A stretch of DNA of 64,000 nt. Source: Hyphomicrobium sp. MC1. GTDB taxonomy: Bacteria > Pseudomonadota > Alphaproteobacteria > Rhizobiales > Hyphomicrobiaceae. Below the pieces are notes generated by a model, which did no database searches, was not told the DNA's origin, and saw only the letters and a program-made list of their open reading frames with translations. A program made the translations under genes and the position numbers. The number at the start of each line of letters is the position of its first letter. Position 1 is the first letter of the stretch. The stretch is taken from positions 1,426,001 through 1,490,000 of the forward strand of contig NC_015717.1 in the NCBI RefSeq assembly GCF_000253295.1, given 5' to 3'. Shown here piece by piece: positions 54,457-63,262 of this stretch.

Positions 54457-55710
54457 TCAAGCGGCGATGTCGAGCGTGCCGAGAACCCACTTCTCGTACT
54501 CATCGCTCAGATCCTGCAGCCACTGCTTGGGCACAGTGTCGATCTTCTTACTGCCGTTGTTCGCGCGGACAGGAAGCGTGACGAGGATCTGCTTGTAGCC
54601 ATTCTCCATCGGGGGCGAGGAGATCGTGCCGCCGATGTGGCCAATCGAAAGTGCGGCGCGGAGATAGTCGCTGGCGCGCTTCGGCGCGGTGTGCAGTGGT
54701 GCCGTAAAGAGCACGCAATCCTGAATCGCACGCTGAGGTTCGCAGTTGCGCAATTCGAACTGGAGTTCCACGCTGGCGTCTTCGCTGTTGTGCGTATCGC
54801 TCTTGATGTTGACCTGAACCGTGCTGCCGGACGACGGCCAGAGGCTCATCGGCTCCATCAGCTGAATCATGATCTTTTGCATCGTCGTCGGGTCGGCAGC
54901 GACGATCATCTCGGGCTTATCGGCATTGACATAGATCTGCTGCGCGCCAATCTCACGATTGATTGCTTCCGCGCACGACGTCACGATCGAGACGATGTCG
55001 GCGTCGTGACCCGGACCGATATCGGCATGCAGCGTTTCGCGTGACAGTTCTTCAGAAAGATCGATGGCGCGCTGGGTTTCTTCGACAGGAATGCGCCAGT
55101 GGTCGCGAATACGAAGCTGCGACCAGAGTTTCTGTGCGGACGGGCGCCACGACGTCTCGGCGATCGCATCCTTCAAGTAGTGGTACATCGTCAGGGGGGC
55201 GTTGTTATACGGCAGTAGCCCCGAGAGCATCGCAAGATCGTTCATGCGATCGCGCAGCAACGTACGATGCAACGCGCTGAGCTTGTCGCGCAGAAGCATA
55301 TCGTATTCGTTCTTCAGCAGATAGAACGTGATCGCCTGCTCGATTTCGGCTTCGAGAACGCGCAGGTCCCAGGGTTTCGAGATGTAGCGGAGGATCTCGC
55401 CCTTGTTGACCGCATCAATGGCGCTGTCGAGATCGGCGTACGCCGTCGTCAGCATGCGAATGATATCGGGCCGTTCATTGCGGATGCGGTTCAGCAGGCT
55501 GACGCCGCTGCGGCCGGGCATACGCTGATCGGAAATGACCAGTCCGATGTTGTGATTGCCGGACAGGATCAAGGTTTCGGCTTCGTCGGCGCTTGTCGCA
55601 GTCAGTACATCGTACTTCGCGCCAAACGCCTTCTTGAAGTATTTGACCGCCTGCGGTTCATCATCGACGATGAGAATCTCGACGGGCTGGTCAATACGAA
55701 ACGACTCCAT
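54457..55710 (-). CDS. PhcQ-like response regulator with degenerate kinase-like C-terminus
   Basis: Protein of 417 residues. The N-terminal receiver (EILIVDDEP; phosphoacceptor Asp61 in VISDQRMPGRSG; SKPWD) is followed by a helical connector (FYLLKNEYDMLLRDKLSALHR) and a C-terminal region about 200 residues long that resembles a histidine-kinase core without a phosphoacceptor His or intact ATP-binding boxes (YLRAALSIGHIGGTIS, ILVTLPVRAN). No DNA-binding domain is visible. It starts inside the last codons of the hybrid kinase gene (20-base overlap). Last gene of the phcB-like operon. Confidence 0.85.
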   Translation of the reverse strand: MESFRIDQPVEILIVDDEPQAVKYFKKAFGAKYDVLTATSADEAETLILSGNHNIGLVISDQRMPGRSGVSLLNRIRNERPDIIRMLTTAYADLDSAIDAVNKGEILRYISKPWDLRVLEAEIEQAITFYLLKNEYDMLLRDKLSALHRTLLRDRMNDLAMLSGLLPYNNAPLTMYHYLKDAIAETSWRPSAQKLWSQLRIRDHWRIPVEETQRAIDLSEELSRETLHADIGPGHDADIVSIVTSCAEAINREIGAQQIYVNADKPEMIVAADPTTMQKIMIQLMEPMSLWPSSGSTVQVNIKSDTHNSEDASVELQFELRNCEPQRAIQDCVLFTAPLHTAPKRASDYLRAALSIGHIGGTISSPPMENGYKQILVTLPVRANNGSKKIDTVPKQWLQDLSDEYEKWVLGTLDIAA

Positions 55711-58336
55711 GGGAGACCTGGTCTTCTCTTTCCGACGCGATCGGCAAGTTGAAACGGAACTCGGTCCACTCTCCAAGACTACTCTTAACACTCAGTGAAC
55801 CGCCGTGGTTGGCGATGATCCGGTGGCTGACCGCCAAGCCTAAGCCCATGCCTTCGCCGACGTCCTTGGTGGAGAAGAACGGATCGAAGATCTGGCTCTG
55901 GATTTTCGGGTCTATGCCGGTGCCGTTGTCGCGGACGGAAACGATGATTTCGTTGCCTTCGACGGCTGTCGTGATCGAGATTTCAGGCTTTCGCTGCTCT
56001 TCGACGGTGCGGACGGCCGCCACGGCATTGACGATGAGGTTGACCAGCACCTGCGCGATTGTGGATTGCGATCCAAAGACCTCGCCTTGCGCGGCGATAT
56101 CTTTCTTTATGGTTATTCCTTTCTGAACGTGTGCGGTGAAGCGGAGCGCGTGGTCAATGGCGGATTCGATATGGAACGGCCGCGGATGCTCGGGGCGGTG
56201 GGGCGCCGTGAAGCCGCGAAGGTCGGTCACGACGCGATGAATGCGATCGTAGCCGGCGTGAATGTCCTTCAGCGTGTCGGCGGTATCTGGATCGGATTGA
56301 ATCGTCGGGTCGCGGGCGGCGAGCTGCAGTGCGGTACCCATGAAGTTCAGCGGATTGCCGATTTCATGCAGCAAACCGGCGGCCATCGTGCCGAGCGCGC
56401 TTAGGCGTGCGTTCTGAACGAGGGCAGCCTCGGTTTCACGCAACTGCTGCAAGCTCTGCTTCAACTCGGCGTTGGTTCGGTGCAGGTCGCTTTCGAGCTG
56501 GGAAGCACGGATGAGGTTCGCGATGCGTGAGCGGACTTCCAGTCCGCTGAACGGTTTGATCAGGAAGTCGTCGGCGCCGTGCTTCAGCGCGATGATCTTG
56601 GCGTCCTCGTCGACGCGGGCCGTCAAGACGATGATCTTGATGGCACGCGTTTCCGCGCGCTCTTTCAGAGACCGGCAAACCTCCAAGCCGCTGACGCCGG
56701 GCAGCATGACGTCAAGCAGGATGAGGTCGGGTTTTTCCTGCTTGGCTTTTTCCAGCGCGCTGATGCCATCGGGGGCTTCGATGACGCGATAACTTTCGCG
56801 CAGCATCGATACGAGGTAGCGGCGCATGTCGGGCTCGTCGTCAACGACGAGAAGGAGGGGAAGTTCGGATCGTCCGTCGGGCTGGTTGGCGGCGTTTGAC
56901 GCCGTCGGATCCGACGTCAAGCTGGGGTTCTCGGAAACCATTATTGCTCGCGCGGAAGCTTTGCGGTCGAAGGCCCGCAATGGATCGTCAGCGAGGCGAT
57001 CAGGCTTCTCTTCGGAGTTGGTCATGTCAAATTGCGTATCCTCTAGGGCGTGAGGAAAACGTAAAACAAATGTCGTGCCGTGGCCCGTATCGCTTGTGGC
57101 GGTGACGTCGCCACCGTGGCGGGTCATCAGCTCGCGTACCAATGCCAAGCCGAGCCCGAGACCCTGATGGCGCCGCGTCGCGGAGCCATCGACCTGATAG
57201 AAACGATCGAAAATATGCGGAAGCTGCTCGGCCGGGATGCCGATGCCGGTATCTGAGACTTTGACCGTCACGAAGTTTTCTTCGCGGACTGCTGAAATAT
57301 CGATCCGGCCTTCGGGCGGCGTAAACTTGATGGCGTTGGCGATGACGTTGCTGACGATCTTCTCAAGCGCATCCTGATCGGCGTTGATCAGCAGGTCGCC
57401 TGGCGGTTCCTGCAGATCGAGATGAACGCCTTTTAGCGCCGCGAGATGCTTCATCGAGGCAGCGGTGTGCTTCAGGAAGTGGCCCATGTCGATCGGCCTC
57501 TTCGCGAGCGTAGCCCGACCTTCCTCCAAGCGAATGAGGCTCAGAATGTCGTTGACGAGGCGCAGCAGTCGCAGCGCGTTGTTCTCGATCACGTCCAGGA
57601 GCTGCTGTGACGATGGGCCGAGACGGGCGGCGTCGGACTTCAGCTTTTCGACAGGCGCGAGAATGAGCGTCAGCGGTGTCCGCAACTCGTGGCTGACGTT
57701 AGCGAAGAACTGGGATTTGAGGCGGTCGAGCGCCGACAGCTCCTGATGCTGGGACGCCAGCTTGTACTTTAAGCGGAATTCGTTGAAGCGCCGCCGGTAG
57801 TTGAAGTGAACGGCCGTGACCGAGATGATGCAGGTCAGGACGAGAAAATAGAGGTTGTTCAGAAGCGTATTGGTGGTGTCGTGGGCGCTCGGCACGCGCG
57901 AACAGGCGATGATGTAGATGCCCAGCGTAGAAATGCAGAGCAGGGCCGCTTCGAACGGCTGCATCGGCGCCAAGACGCCGACAGCGAACAGAATAAGAAA
58001 CAGGCCGTTGTAATAGGTCGAGTTGGCGCCGTCTGTGATGCCGATGATGACCGCGATCGAGGCGACCGCGATCAGCAGGCCCGCCATCGTCAGATAGCGG
58101 ACGTAGACAGCCGATTTTTCCCAGAAGTGCAGGGCATAGAGAATTGCGATCAGCCCGGCCGCGACGAGGCGAATAACGGTCAGCGTTCCGAGCTGATCGG
58201 CATAGGTAATGCGATCGAGCGCAATACCCGCAGGTATGAGGACGATGCCAAGGATGCAGGCGACCTTCGACTGCCTTAGCCGAAGCTCGTGCTCCTCAGC
58301 CTCGAAGGCGCGTCTCAGGTCGGTGCGGTCATCCAT
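55691..58336 (-). CDS. HK-REC-HK hybrid sensor kinase (PhcS-PhcR-like fusion)
   Basis: Protein of 881 residues. Six membrane helices (about 26-177) with short loops form the sensor. A first kinase core follows (His216 in VSHELRTPLT, N-box NVIANAIKF, GLGLGLALVREL), then a receiver (VVDDEP, Asp542 in LLDVMLPG, KPF) and a second, different kinase core (His657 in LLHEIGNPLNF, NLIVNAVAAV, GMGLGLAVSHRI). In Ralstonia the sensor PhcS is one kinase and PhcR is a receiver-kinase protein; this chain has both in that order. It starts four bases after the methyltransferase gene. It probably passes phosphate within itself and to the adjacent REC proteins (inference). Confidence 0.9.
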   Translation of the reverse strand: MDDRTDLRRAFEAEEHELRLRQSKVACILGIVLIPAGIALDRITYADQLGTLTVIRLVAAGLIAILYALHFWEKSAVYVRYLTMAGLLIAVASIAVIIGITDGANSTYYNGLFLILFAVGVLAPMQPFEAALLCISTLGIYIIACSRVPSAHDTTNTLLNNLYFLVLTCIISVTAVHFNYRRRFNEFRLKYKLASQHQELSALDRLKSQFFANVSHELRTPLTLILAPVEKLKSDAARLGPSSQQLLDVIENNALRLLRLVNDILSLIRLEEGRATLAKRPIDMGHFLKHTAASMKHLAALKGVHLDLQEPPGDLLINADQDALEKIVSNVIANAIKFTPPEGRIDISAVREENFVTVKVSDTGIGIPAEQLPHIFDRFYQVDGSATRRHQGLGLGLALVRELMTRHGGDVTATSDTGHGTTFVLRFPHALEDTQFDMTNSEEKPDRLADDPLRAFDRKASARAIMVSENPSLTSDPTASNAANQPDGRSELPLLLVVDDEPDMRRYLVSMLRESYRVIEAPDGISALEKAKQEKPDLILLDVMLPGVSGLEVCRSLKERAETRAIKIIVLTARVDEDAKIIALKHGADDFLIKPFSGLEVRSRIANLIRASQLESDLHRTNAELKQSLQQLRETEAALVQNARLSALGTMAAGLLHEIGNPLNFMGTALQLAARDPTIQSDPDTADTLKDIHAGYDRIHRVVTDLRGFTAPHRPEHPRPFHIESAIDHALRFTAHVQKGITIKKDIAAQGEVFGSQSTIAQVLVNLIVNAVAAVRTVEEQRKPEISITTAVEGNEIIVSVRDNGTGIDPKIQSQIFDPFFSTKDVGEGMGLGLAVSHRIIANHGGSLSVKSSLGEWTEFRFNLPIASEREDQVSHGVVSY

Positions 58337-58340
58337 GCGG

Positions 58341-59738
58341 TCAGACGAGTGGTTTGTCGATCTCCAGGAATACGTTGATACCCGTGTCGTCTGTATAAAT
58401 CTTTAGCGGACCGAGATCCGGTGCAAGTCTTTCCATGTCTGCTTCGTCGCGCAGAACCAAGTGCCATTCCATGACGTGCTCCATCAATCCTTTCACAGGG
58501 TTTGACGAATGCACATTTGTGACAATCACCCGGCCGCCGGGTTCGCACCACTGGTAGAAGAGGCGTACCAATTTGGTGCAGACGCGATCGGAAAGGTAAT
58601 CAAAGAGGCCGGCGCAGTAGATGATGTCATAGGTTTTGGCAGCTTCGGGCAGCTCGATGGCCTGCCGAAGAAGCTCCTGCACGGTCTTGAGGATGTAAGT
58701 GACCTTCGGCGGATCGTCCTGACTGTCGGTGATCGCCTCGATCTGATTTTGGGCATAGGCAAGCGTCTCGGCATTGAAGTCGAGCAAGTCGAACGAGAAA
58801 CGCTTGGCTTCCTTGTTGTTGGCAAAGAACAGCTGGAGTTCCTGAACGGGACCGCAGCCGACATTGAGGACACGCACTTCTTTGTTGGCGGCTACCGCGT
58901 CCTCGGCGGCCTTCGACAGCATCTTTTCGAGCATATAGATGCGGTTGCGATGGGCTTCCGGCGGGCCGCCGTTGAGCAGCCAATCGTTGATGATCTGGCC
59001 GTACGTCGTCTTGCCGCCGCGCTCCTTGCGGAACATCATGTTGACCATTTCGTAGTCGCCCGCATAGCCAAGCGGCTTCGAATAGACGCGATTGAAGAAG
59101 GGCGAAGCCATCATCAACGGCAGAAGATCGCGCTGGGCGAGCTGTTTGTGGTTTTCGACTTCGTCGGCTTCGAGCTGTCGGCAGGCCTTTTCAAGCTCAA
59201 GGAAGAGCTCGGTGATACGCGGCATCACTGGCGCCTTGATTTCCTCAAAGCGTTCGGCATCGAGCATCGCATTGCCTGCGCCGGGTTCGCCTTCGATGGC
59301 CAGGTCGACCTGGTCGAGCCAGAAGCTCAGGTCGCTCAGAAAAGACCGGAGATCGGCGACTTTCAGCTGGTAGTTCGGATCGAGCTTGTTGACTCGTTCC
59401 CATTCTTCGACAAAGCGCCCGACTTCCGATCCGAGCCCGGCGGGGTCGGAGATGATAGTGTCGATTGCCGACCATTGATTGACCAGCGTTGCTGAGACAA
59501 CCACCAAGATGCTCGTTGTAACGACCCCCGTTACGACGGCGTCTCCCTGGTAGACCAGGTTCTTGCCGCGGCGCACCTTAAGGTCGCTCAATACCTCGCT
59601 CGTCTGGACGGGCGAAAATGGATTGTAAATCTCAAAAACAATGTTACGCCGCGACAGCTTTCTGAGGGTGCCCCGGAAAATAGTACCTTGGCTACTTCTA
59701 AAGGAAACCGTGCGATCAATATCTCGCTCGATGCGCAA
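58341..59738 (-). CDS. PhcB-like methyltransferase with N-terminal PilZ-like domain
   Basis: Protein of 465 residues. Residues 1-85 resemble a PilZ-like beta domain (RIERDIDRTVSFRSSQGTIF, GTLRKLSRRNIVFEIYNP). A helical region follows, then a class-I SAM methyltransferase domain (motif I VLNVGCGPVQE at about 290-300, DLLDFN, IIYCAGLFDYL). The layout matches the family annotated as 3-hydroxypalmitic acid methyl ester (3-OH-PAME) biosynthesis proteins, including Ralstonia PhcB, which makes an acyl methyl-ester signal. The TTG at 59738 has AGGAG eight bases upstream. A GTG at 59792 would add 18 residues. The product here is unknown. Confidence 0.82.
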   Translation of the reverse strand: MRIERDIDRTVSFRSSQGTIFRGTLRKLSRRNIVFEIYNPFSPVQTSEVLSDLKVRRGKNLVYQGDAVVTGVVTTSILVVVSATLVNQWSAIDTIISDPAGLGSEVGRFVEEWERVNKLDPNYQLKVADLRSFLSDLSFWLDQVDLAIEGEPGAGNAMLDAERFEEIKAPVMPRITELFLELEKACRQLEADEVENHKQLAQRDLLPLMMASPFFNRVYSKPLGYAGDYEMVNMMFRKERGGKTTYGQIINDWLLNGGPPEAHRNRIYMLEKMLSKAAEDAVAANKEVRVLNVGCGPVQELQLFFANNKEAKRFSFDLLDFNAETLAYAQNQIEAITDSQDDPPKVTYILKTVQELLRQAIELPEAAKTYDIIYCAGLFDYLSDRVCTKLVRLFYQWCEPGGRVIVTNVHSSNPVKGLMEHVMEWHLVLRDEADMERLAPDLGPLKIYTDDTGINVFLEIDKPLV

Positions 59739-59872
59739 GGGGTGTGCTCCTACAACTGAACGATGTGGACTTCGCGAACGTAAGGTTACCACAATCGTTC
59801 AGTTTTGCGCCGCGTGATTTAGAAACAGTTGAGATGATTTCTAAGCATCAATGGCTTGGAGGTACATCTTTG

Positions 59873-61003
59873 CTACGCCTCCTTAGGGAGGCACACCGTG
59901 AACGTTGATTTGCACAAATTTTCATCGCTGGAAGTCAGCAGCTCGCCGCCGAAGGCCCAAAGGGCGCTGCGGATCGTCCGCCACGTCTGATGATCCTCCA
60001 GAGTGCCAGGCACATCCTTGGCCGGCACGCTGAGCCGCACTTCGTTGTGTGCGGCACCGCAAAAGAGTTCGATCTCAGCCGATGGCGTCGACTGGCGGCC
60101 GTTGGCGCCGCTGTTTCGCAGCAGGTTGGCGAGGATGAATTTCATAATCTCGCGCGGCATCCGATAGGTGAAATCGCCGGAGGTAGCGAGCGAGAGGCCT
60201 TTGGCGGGCCCTCTTACATTTTGCTCGATCACTTCGTGCAGCGTATCCGCCATGGAGGAGGACTGGCCAGCCGAGGCTTGGACGAGGCCGCGGGCGAGTC
60301 TGCCGATCGAATTGGCCATGGACCTGCATTGCTCCACGTCTTGCAAAATTTGCCCCGAGCATGCTGCGATTTTGGACTGACGCAGGCGCGCCGACCAAGA
60401 TTCGAGGTACGCATTCGTATTCTGCGGCGCTTCCAGCGATCCTTGTCCAGCGAGATGGGCCAAGTGCTGGGCCTCGCTGTGAAGGGATTTCAAAGGTGCG
60501 TCCAAACCACCGGCAAGAATGGACAGCAGTGCGAGATTAGCTTCGCTGGCATCGCCGGTTGAGATCGGGCCGACGACGGGTTCTGCAAGCTTGGATGCCG
60601 AACGTTCGACGCTCAGCGCGTCCTGCATTGCCGCGCAAAGCTCATCGAGGTTCCAGGGTTTCGGCACGAAGCGGTAGATCGCTGCATCGTTGATGGCGTG
60701 CTGCAGATTGTCGATGTTGGCGTAAGCGCTCGTCAGTACGCGGATGGTTGACGGCCAGGACTTGCGGACATCGCTGAGAAAAGAAACGCCGCTGTCGCGC
60801 GGCATGCGTTCGTCGCTGACGACGACGGAAATCTCGTCGCCCTCGGACTCGAGAATTTCCATAGCCGCATCGGGACTGCTGGCCGTTCGGACGTTCGCAT
60901 ATTTGCCGACCGACGCCTTGAAGTATTTCAGCGATAAGGGTTCGTCGTCGACAAAGAGAATTGTGGGGTTCTGCTTGTCGCTCGTCTCTGAGCGGTTTGA
61001 CAT
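59873..61003 (-). CDS. Second PhcQ-like receiver protein
   Basis: Protein of 376 residues with the same plan as the regulator at the other end of the locus: receiver (ILFVDDEP; Asp64 in VVSDERMPRDSG; VPKPWN), a helical middle with partial dimerisation-like sequence (APLKSLHSEAQHLAHLAG) and a degenerate ATPase-like end (FILANLLRNSGANG, ALWAFGGELL). No His phosphoacceptor or DNA-binding domain is evident. It is the first gene in the transcription direction, 134 bases before the methyltransferase start. The pair of related REC proteins suggests duplication around the core genes. Confidence 0.82.
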   Translation of the reverse strand: MSNRSETSDKQNPTILFVDDEPLSLKYFKASVGKYANVRTASSPDAAMEILESEGDEISVVVSDERMPRDSGVSFLSDVRKSWPSTIRVLTSAYANIDNLQHAINDAAIYRFVPKPWNLDELCAAMQDALSVERSASKLAEPVVGPISTGDASEANLALLSILAGGLDAPLKSLHSEAQHLAHLAGQGSLEAPQNTNAYLESWSARLRQSKIAACSGQILQDVEQCRSMANSIGRLARGLVQASAGQSSSMADTLHEVIEQNVRGPAKGLSLATSGDFTYRMPREIMKFILANLLRNSGANGRQSTPSAEIELFCGAAHNEVRLSVPAKDVPGTLEDHQTWRTIRSALWAFGGELLTSSDENLCKSTFTVCLPKEA

Positions 61004-61384
61004 GGTTCAAGAGGCCTTGCTTGAGGCGAAGTGTGAAAATGACTTCTGATTTGCGTGCATGCCTTGGATATATATACGTGCCTAGATAATTCAATCTGGC
61101 TACTGATATTCAAAATCAATATCGGATTGAATGAAAATTTGAGATGTTGGCAGTCAATCTTAATAGTTTCTGACTGCTATTTTCATAGCGATACAAAATG
61201 GAGTTCGGCGTATGGCGGAGGCATACTTCGCTAAGGCGGGCGGAGCCGATGAGCAAGGAACTCGTTAACGTCTGCCTATGCAGCCTGACAGTATCTTTAT
61301 CTTTTGGAAATTCGGAAATCGCTGTCGTTTCTGCGAGCGCCGACGTGGGCGCTCGCTATCGGAATAGGATCGGGCAGCCGGTCC
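61004..61384. other. Intergenic stretch upstream of the phc-like locus
   Basis: AT-rich between 61080 and 61200, so it probably carries the promoter of the regulator-methyltransferase-kinase genes. No supported gene. Short plus-strand frames here lack start signals. Confidence 0.4.
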
Positions 61385-62785
61385 TCAGACGCTGAGCAGC
61401 AGATGTTCTCGCTCCCAAGGGCTGATGACGCGCATGAATTCTTCGAATTCACTGCGCTTCAGGGCCAGATACACGTGGCAGAAACGTTTTCCGAGAATGT
61501 CGTGAAGGGCCGTGCTTTCCTCGAAATCGGTCAGCGCTTCGAGCAGGCCGCGTGGTAACTGATGATCGTTGCGGTAAGCGTTACCGACCACGGCTTGGCG
61601 TGGTTCAAGCGCATTCTTCATTCCGAGGTAGCCGCACGCGAGGCTCGCGGCGAGTGCCAGATAGGGGTTTGAATCGGCGCCCGCGAGGCGGTTCTCGACG
61701 CGCCGGGCCGAGGTGTTGGCGACCGGCACGCGCAGGCCTGCAGAGCGGTTGTCGAAACCCCATTCGACGTTGATTGGCGCAGCTCCATTCGGCACGAGGC
61801 GGCGATAGGAATTCACGTACGGGGCAAGCAGGCACATGGCTGCCGGAAGGTACGTTTGCTGACCGGCGAGAAAGTTGAAGAATAGCTTGCTCGGTTCGCC
61901 GATCTCCAGCGTGAAGATGTTTTTTCCGGTCTTGGCGTCGACGATGCTTTGATGCACGTGCATGGCGCTGCCGGGCTCATTGGCGAGTGGCTTTGCCATG
62001 AAGGTCGCGTAACAGTTTTGCGCGAAGGCGGCTTCGCGGATTGTCCTTTTGAAAAGGAAGACCTGATCGGCGAGGTCGACAGGGTCACCGTGAAGGAGAT
62101 TGATTTCGAGCTGCGCGGCGCCGCCTTCCTGGATGATGGTGTCGATCTTGAGGTACTGGCGCTCGGCGAATTCGTAAATGTCATCGACGATCTTGTCATA
62201 TTCGTCGACAGCGCCAAGGCTGTAGGCTTGGCGGCCTGCGCCAGGACGACCGGAACGGCCCGTCGGCGGCTCCAAGGGATAATCGGGATCGGGGTTGGTT
62301 TTCGTCAGATAGAATTCGAGTTCCGGCGCAACGACTGGCACCCAGCCTTCCTTGGCGTAGAGATCGACGACGCGCTTCAAGACGTTGCGCGGTGCTATTT
62401 CAACCGGACCGCCGCTCTGCCATTGGGCGTCGTGAATGACCTGCGCGGTTGGGCTCGAAGCCCACGGAGCTGGGCGGATGGTTGACAGATCGGGAACCAT
62501 CATCAGGTCGCTCTCGGCGTAAAGCTCCTGACCGTCTTCTTCGAAACCGACGTAGTCGCCGGTGATAGTCTGATGAAAAATCGATATCGGAAGATGGACC
62601 GCATCGAGTTTCACGAATTTCTCAGCGGGCATCGTCTTGCCGCGCGCGACACCTGCAATATCGGGCACTGCACAATCTATTTCTTCGATGCGATGTTCGC
62701 GCAGCCAATCCCGAAGTCCTTCAGGAGTGGAGCCGACGCCGAAATCACTTTCCTCGTGGATGGGACGTACTGGTGGGGCGTTCAT
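61385..62785 (-). CDS. Glutamine synthetase family protein (gamma-glutamylputrescine synthetase-like)
   Basis: ATP-dependent ligase of 466 residues. The N-terminal beta-Grasp part (DCAVPDIAGVARGKTMPAEKF) precedes the catalytic barrel with GGAAQLEINLLHGDPVDLAD, FMAKPLANEPGSAMHVHQSI and NRSAGLRVPVANTSARRVENRLAGADSNPYLALAA. This resembles the PuuA/GlnT group rather than housekeeping GlnA: the adenylylation Tyr region is not obvious. It is divergent from a PotF-like polyamine-binding protein gene, so a role in putrescine breakdown through gamma-glutamylation is likely. A role with methylamine or ethanolamine cannot be excluded. Confidence 0.85.
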   Translation of the reverse strand: MNAPPVRPIHEESDFGVGSTPEGLRDWLREHRIEEIDCAVPDIAGVARGKTMPAEKFVKLDAVHLPISIFHQTITGDYVGFEEDGQELYAESDLMMVPDLSTIRPAPWASSPTAQVIHDAQWQSGGPVEIAPRNVLKRVVDLYAKEGWVPVVAPELEFYLTKTNPDPDYPLEPPTGRSGRPGAGRQAYSLGAVDEYDKIVDDIYEFAERQYLKIDTIIQEGGAAQLEINLLHGDPVDLADQVFLFKRTIREAAFAQNCYATFMAKPLANEPGSAMHVHQSIVDAKTGKNIFTLEIGEPSKLFFNFLAGQQTYLPAAMCLLAPYVNSYRRLVPNGAAPINVEWGFDNRSAGLRVPVANTSARRVENRLAGADSNPYLALAASLACGYLGMKNALEPRQAVVGNAYRNDHQLPRGLLEALTDFEESTALHDILGKRFCHVYLALKRSEFEEFMRVISPWEREHLLLSV

Positions 62786-63262
62786 GGAGCACCTGGGTAT
62801 TGTTCAACTATATTCGGCTGACGCGTTGTGTTCGGTCTAACGAACGTCATCGCCAAGCGTCGAGGTCATGTGACAGCCATGGCTTTGATAAGGAGGGCTT
62901 GCCCTCTAAGTTCAGACATCGGTCAGACGCATTGAGCCGTCGCTCGGTAGGCTAGAAGAGACTTAACCTTTTACATGGGGGGACCTCAATAGCCGCCACG
63001 ATGACATATCTTATCGCCAAATATCGTTGCCGTCGCCCAATAGGGCGGCGCCCTGACTTGAGATCGGGCAATCGTCCATTGGACGAACGTTTTTCGTTGC
63101 GCGTCGCAGTGCAAACAAGAAATCTCCGACAAGCCCCGTTGTGCTTCGCAATTTAAATGCGCAGTATGGTCGGTGTTTAGCAAAACGCTGTGCGAGCGGC
63201 GTTGGGTGTGGTCCGGCCGTTTAACGTGGCCGGGTATGGGACTGATCCGTGGAGGATTTCGG
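62786..63262. promoter_or_regulatory. Divergent promoter region of the glutamine synthetase-like and PotF-like genes
   Basis: A 477-base gap without a gene I can support. The region near 63130-63165 is AT-rich. It should hold both divergent promoters. Confidence 0.4.

Noticed and set aside
61198..61395. 65-codon plus-strand frame upstream of the glutamine synthetase-like gene end
   Set aside because: No ribosome-binding site and no recognisable features; overlaps the end of the opposite gene.
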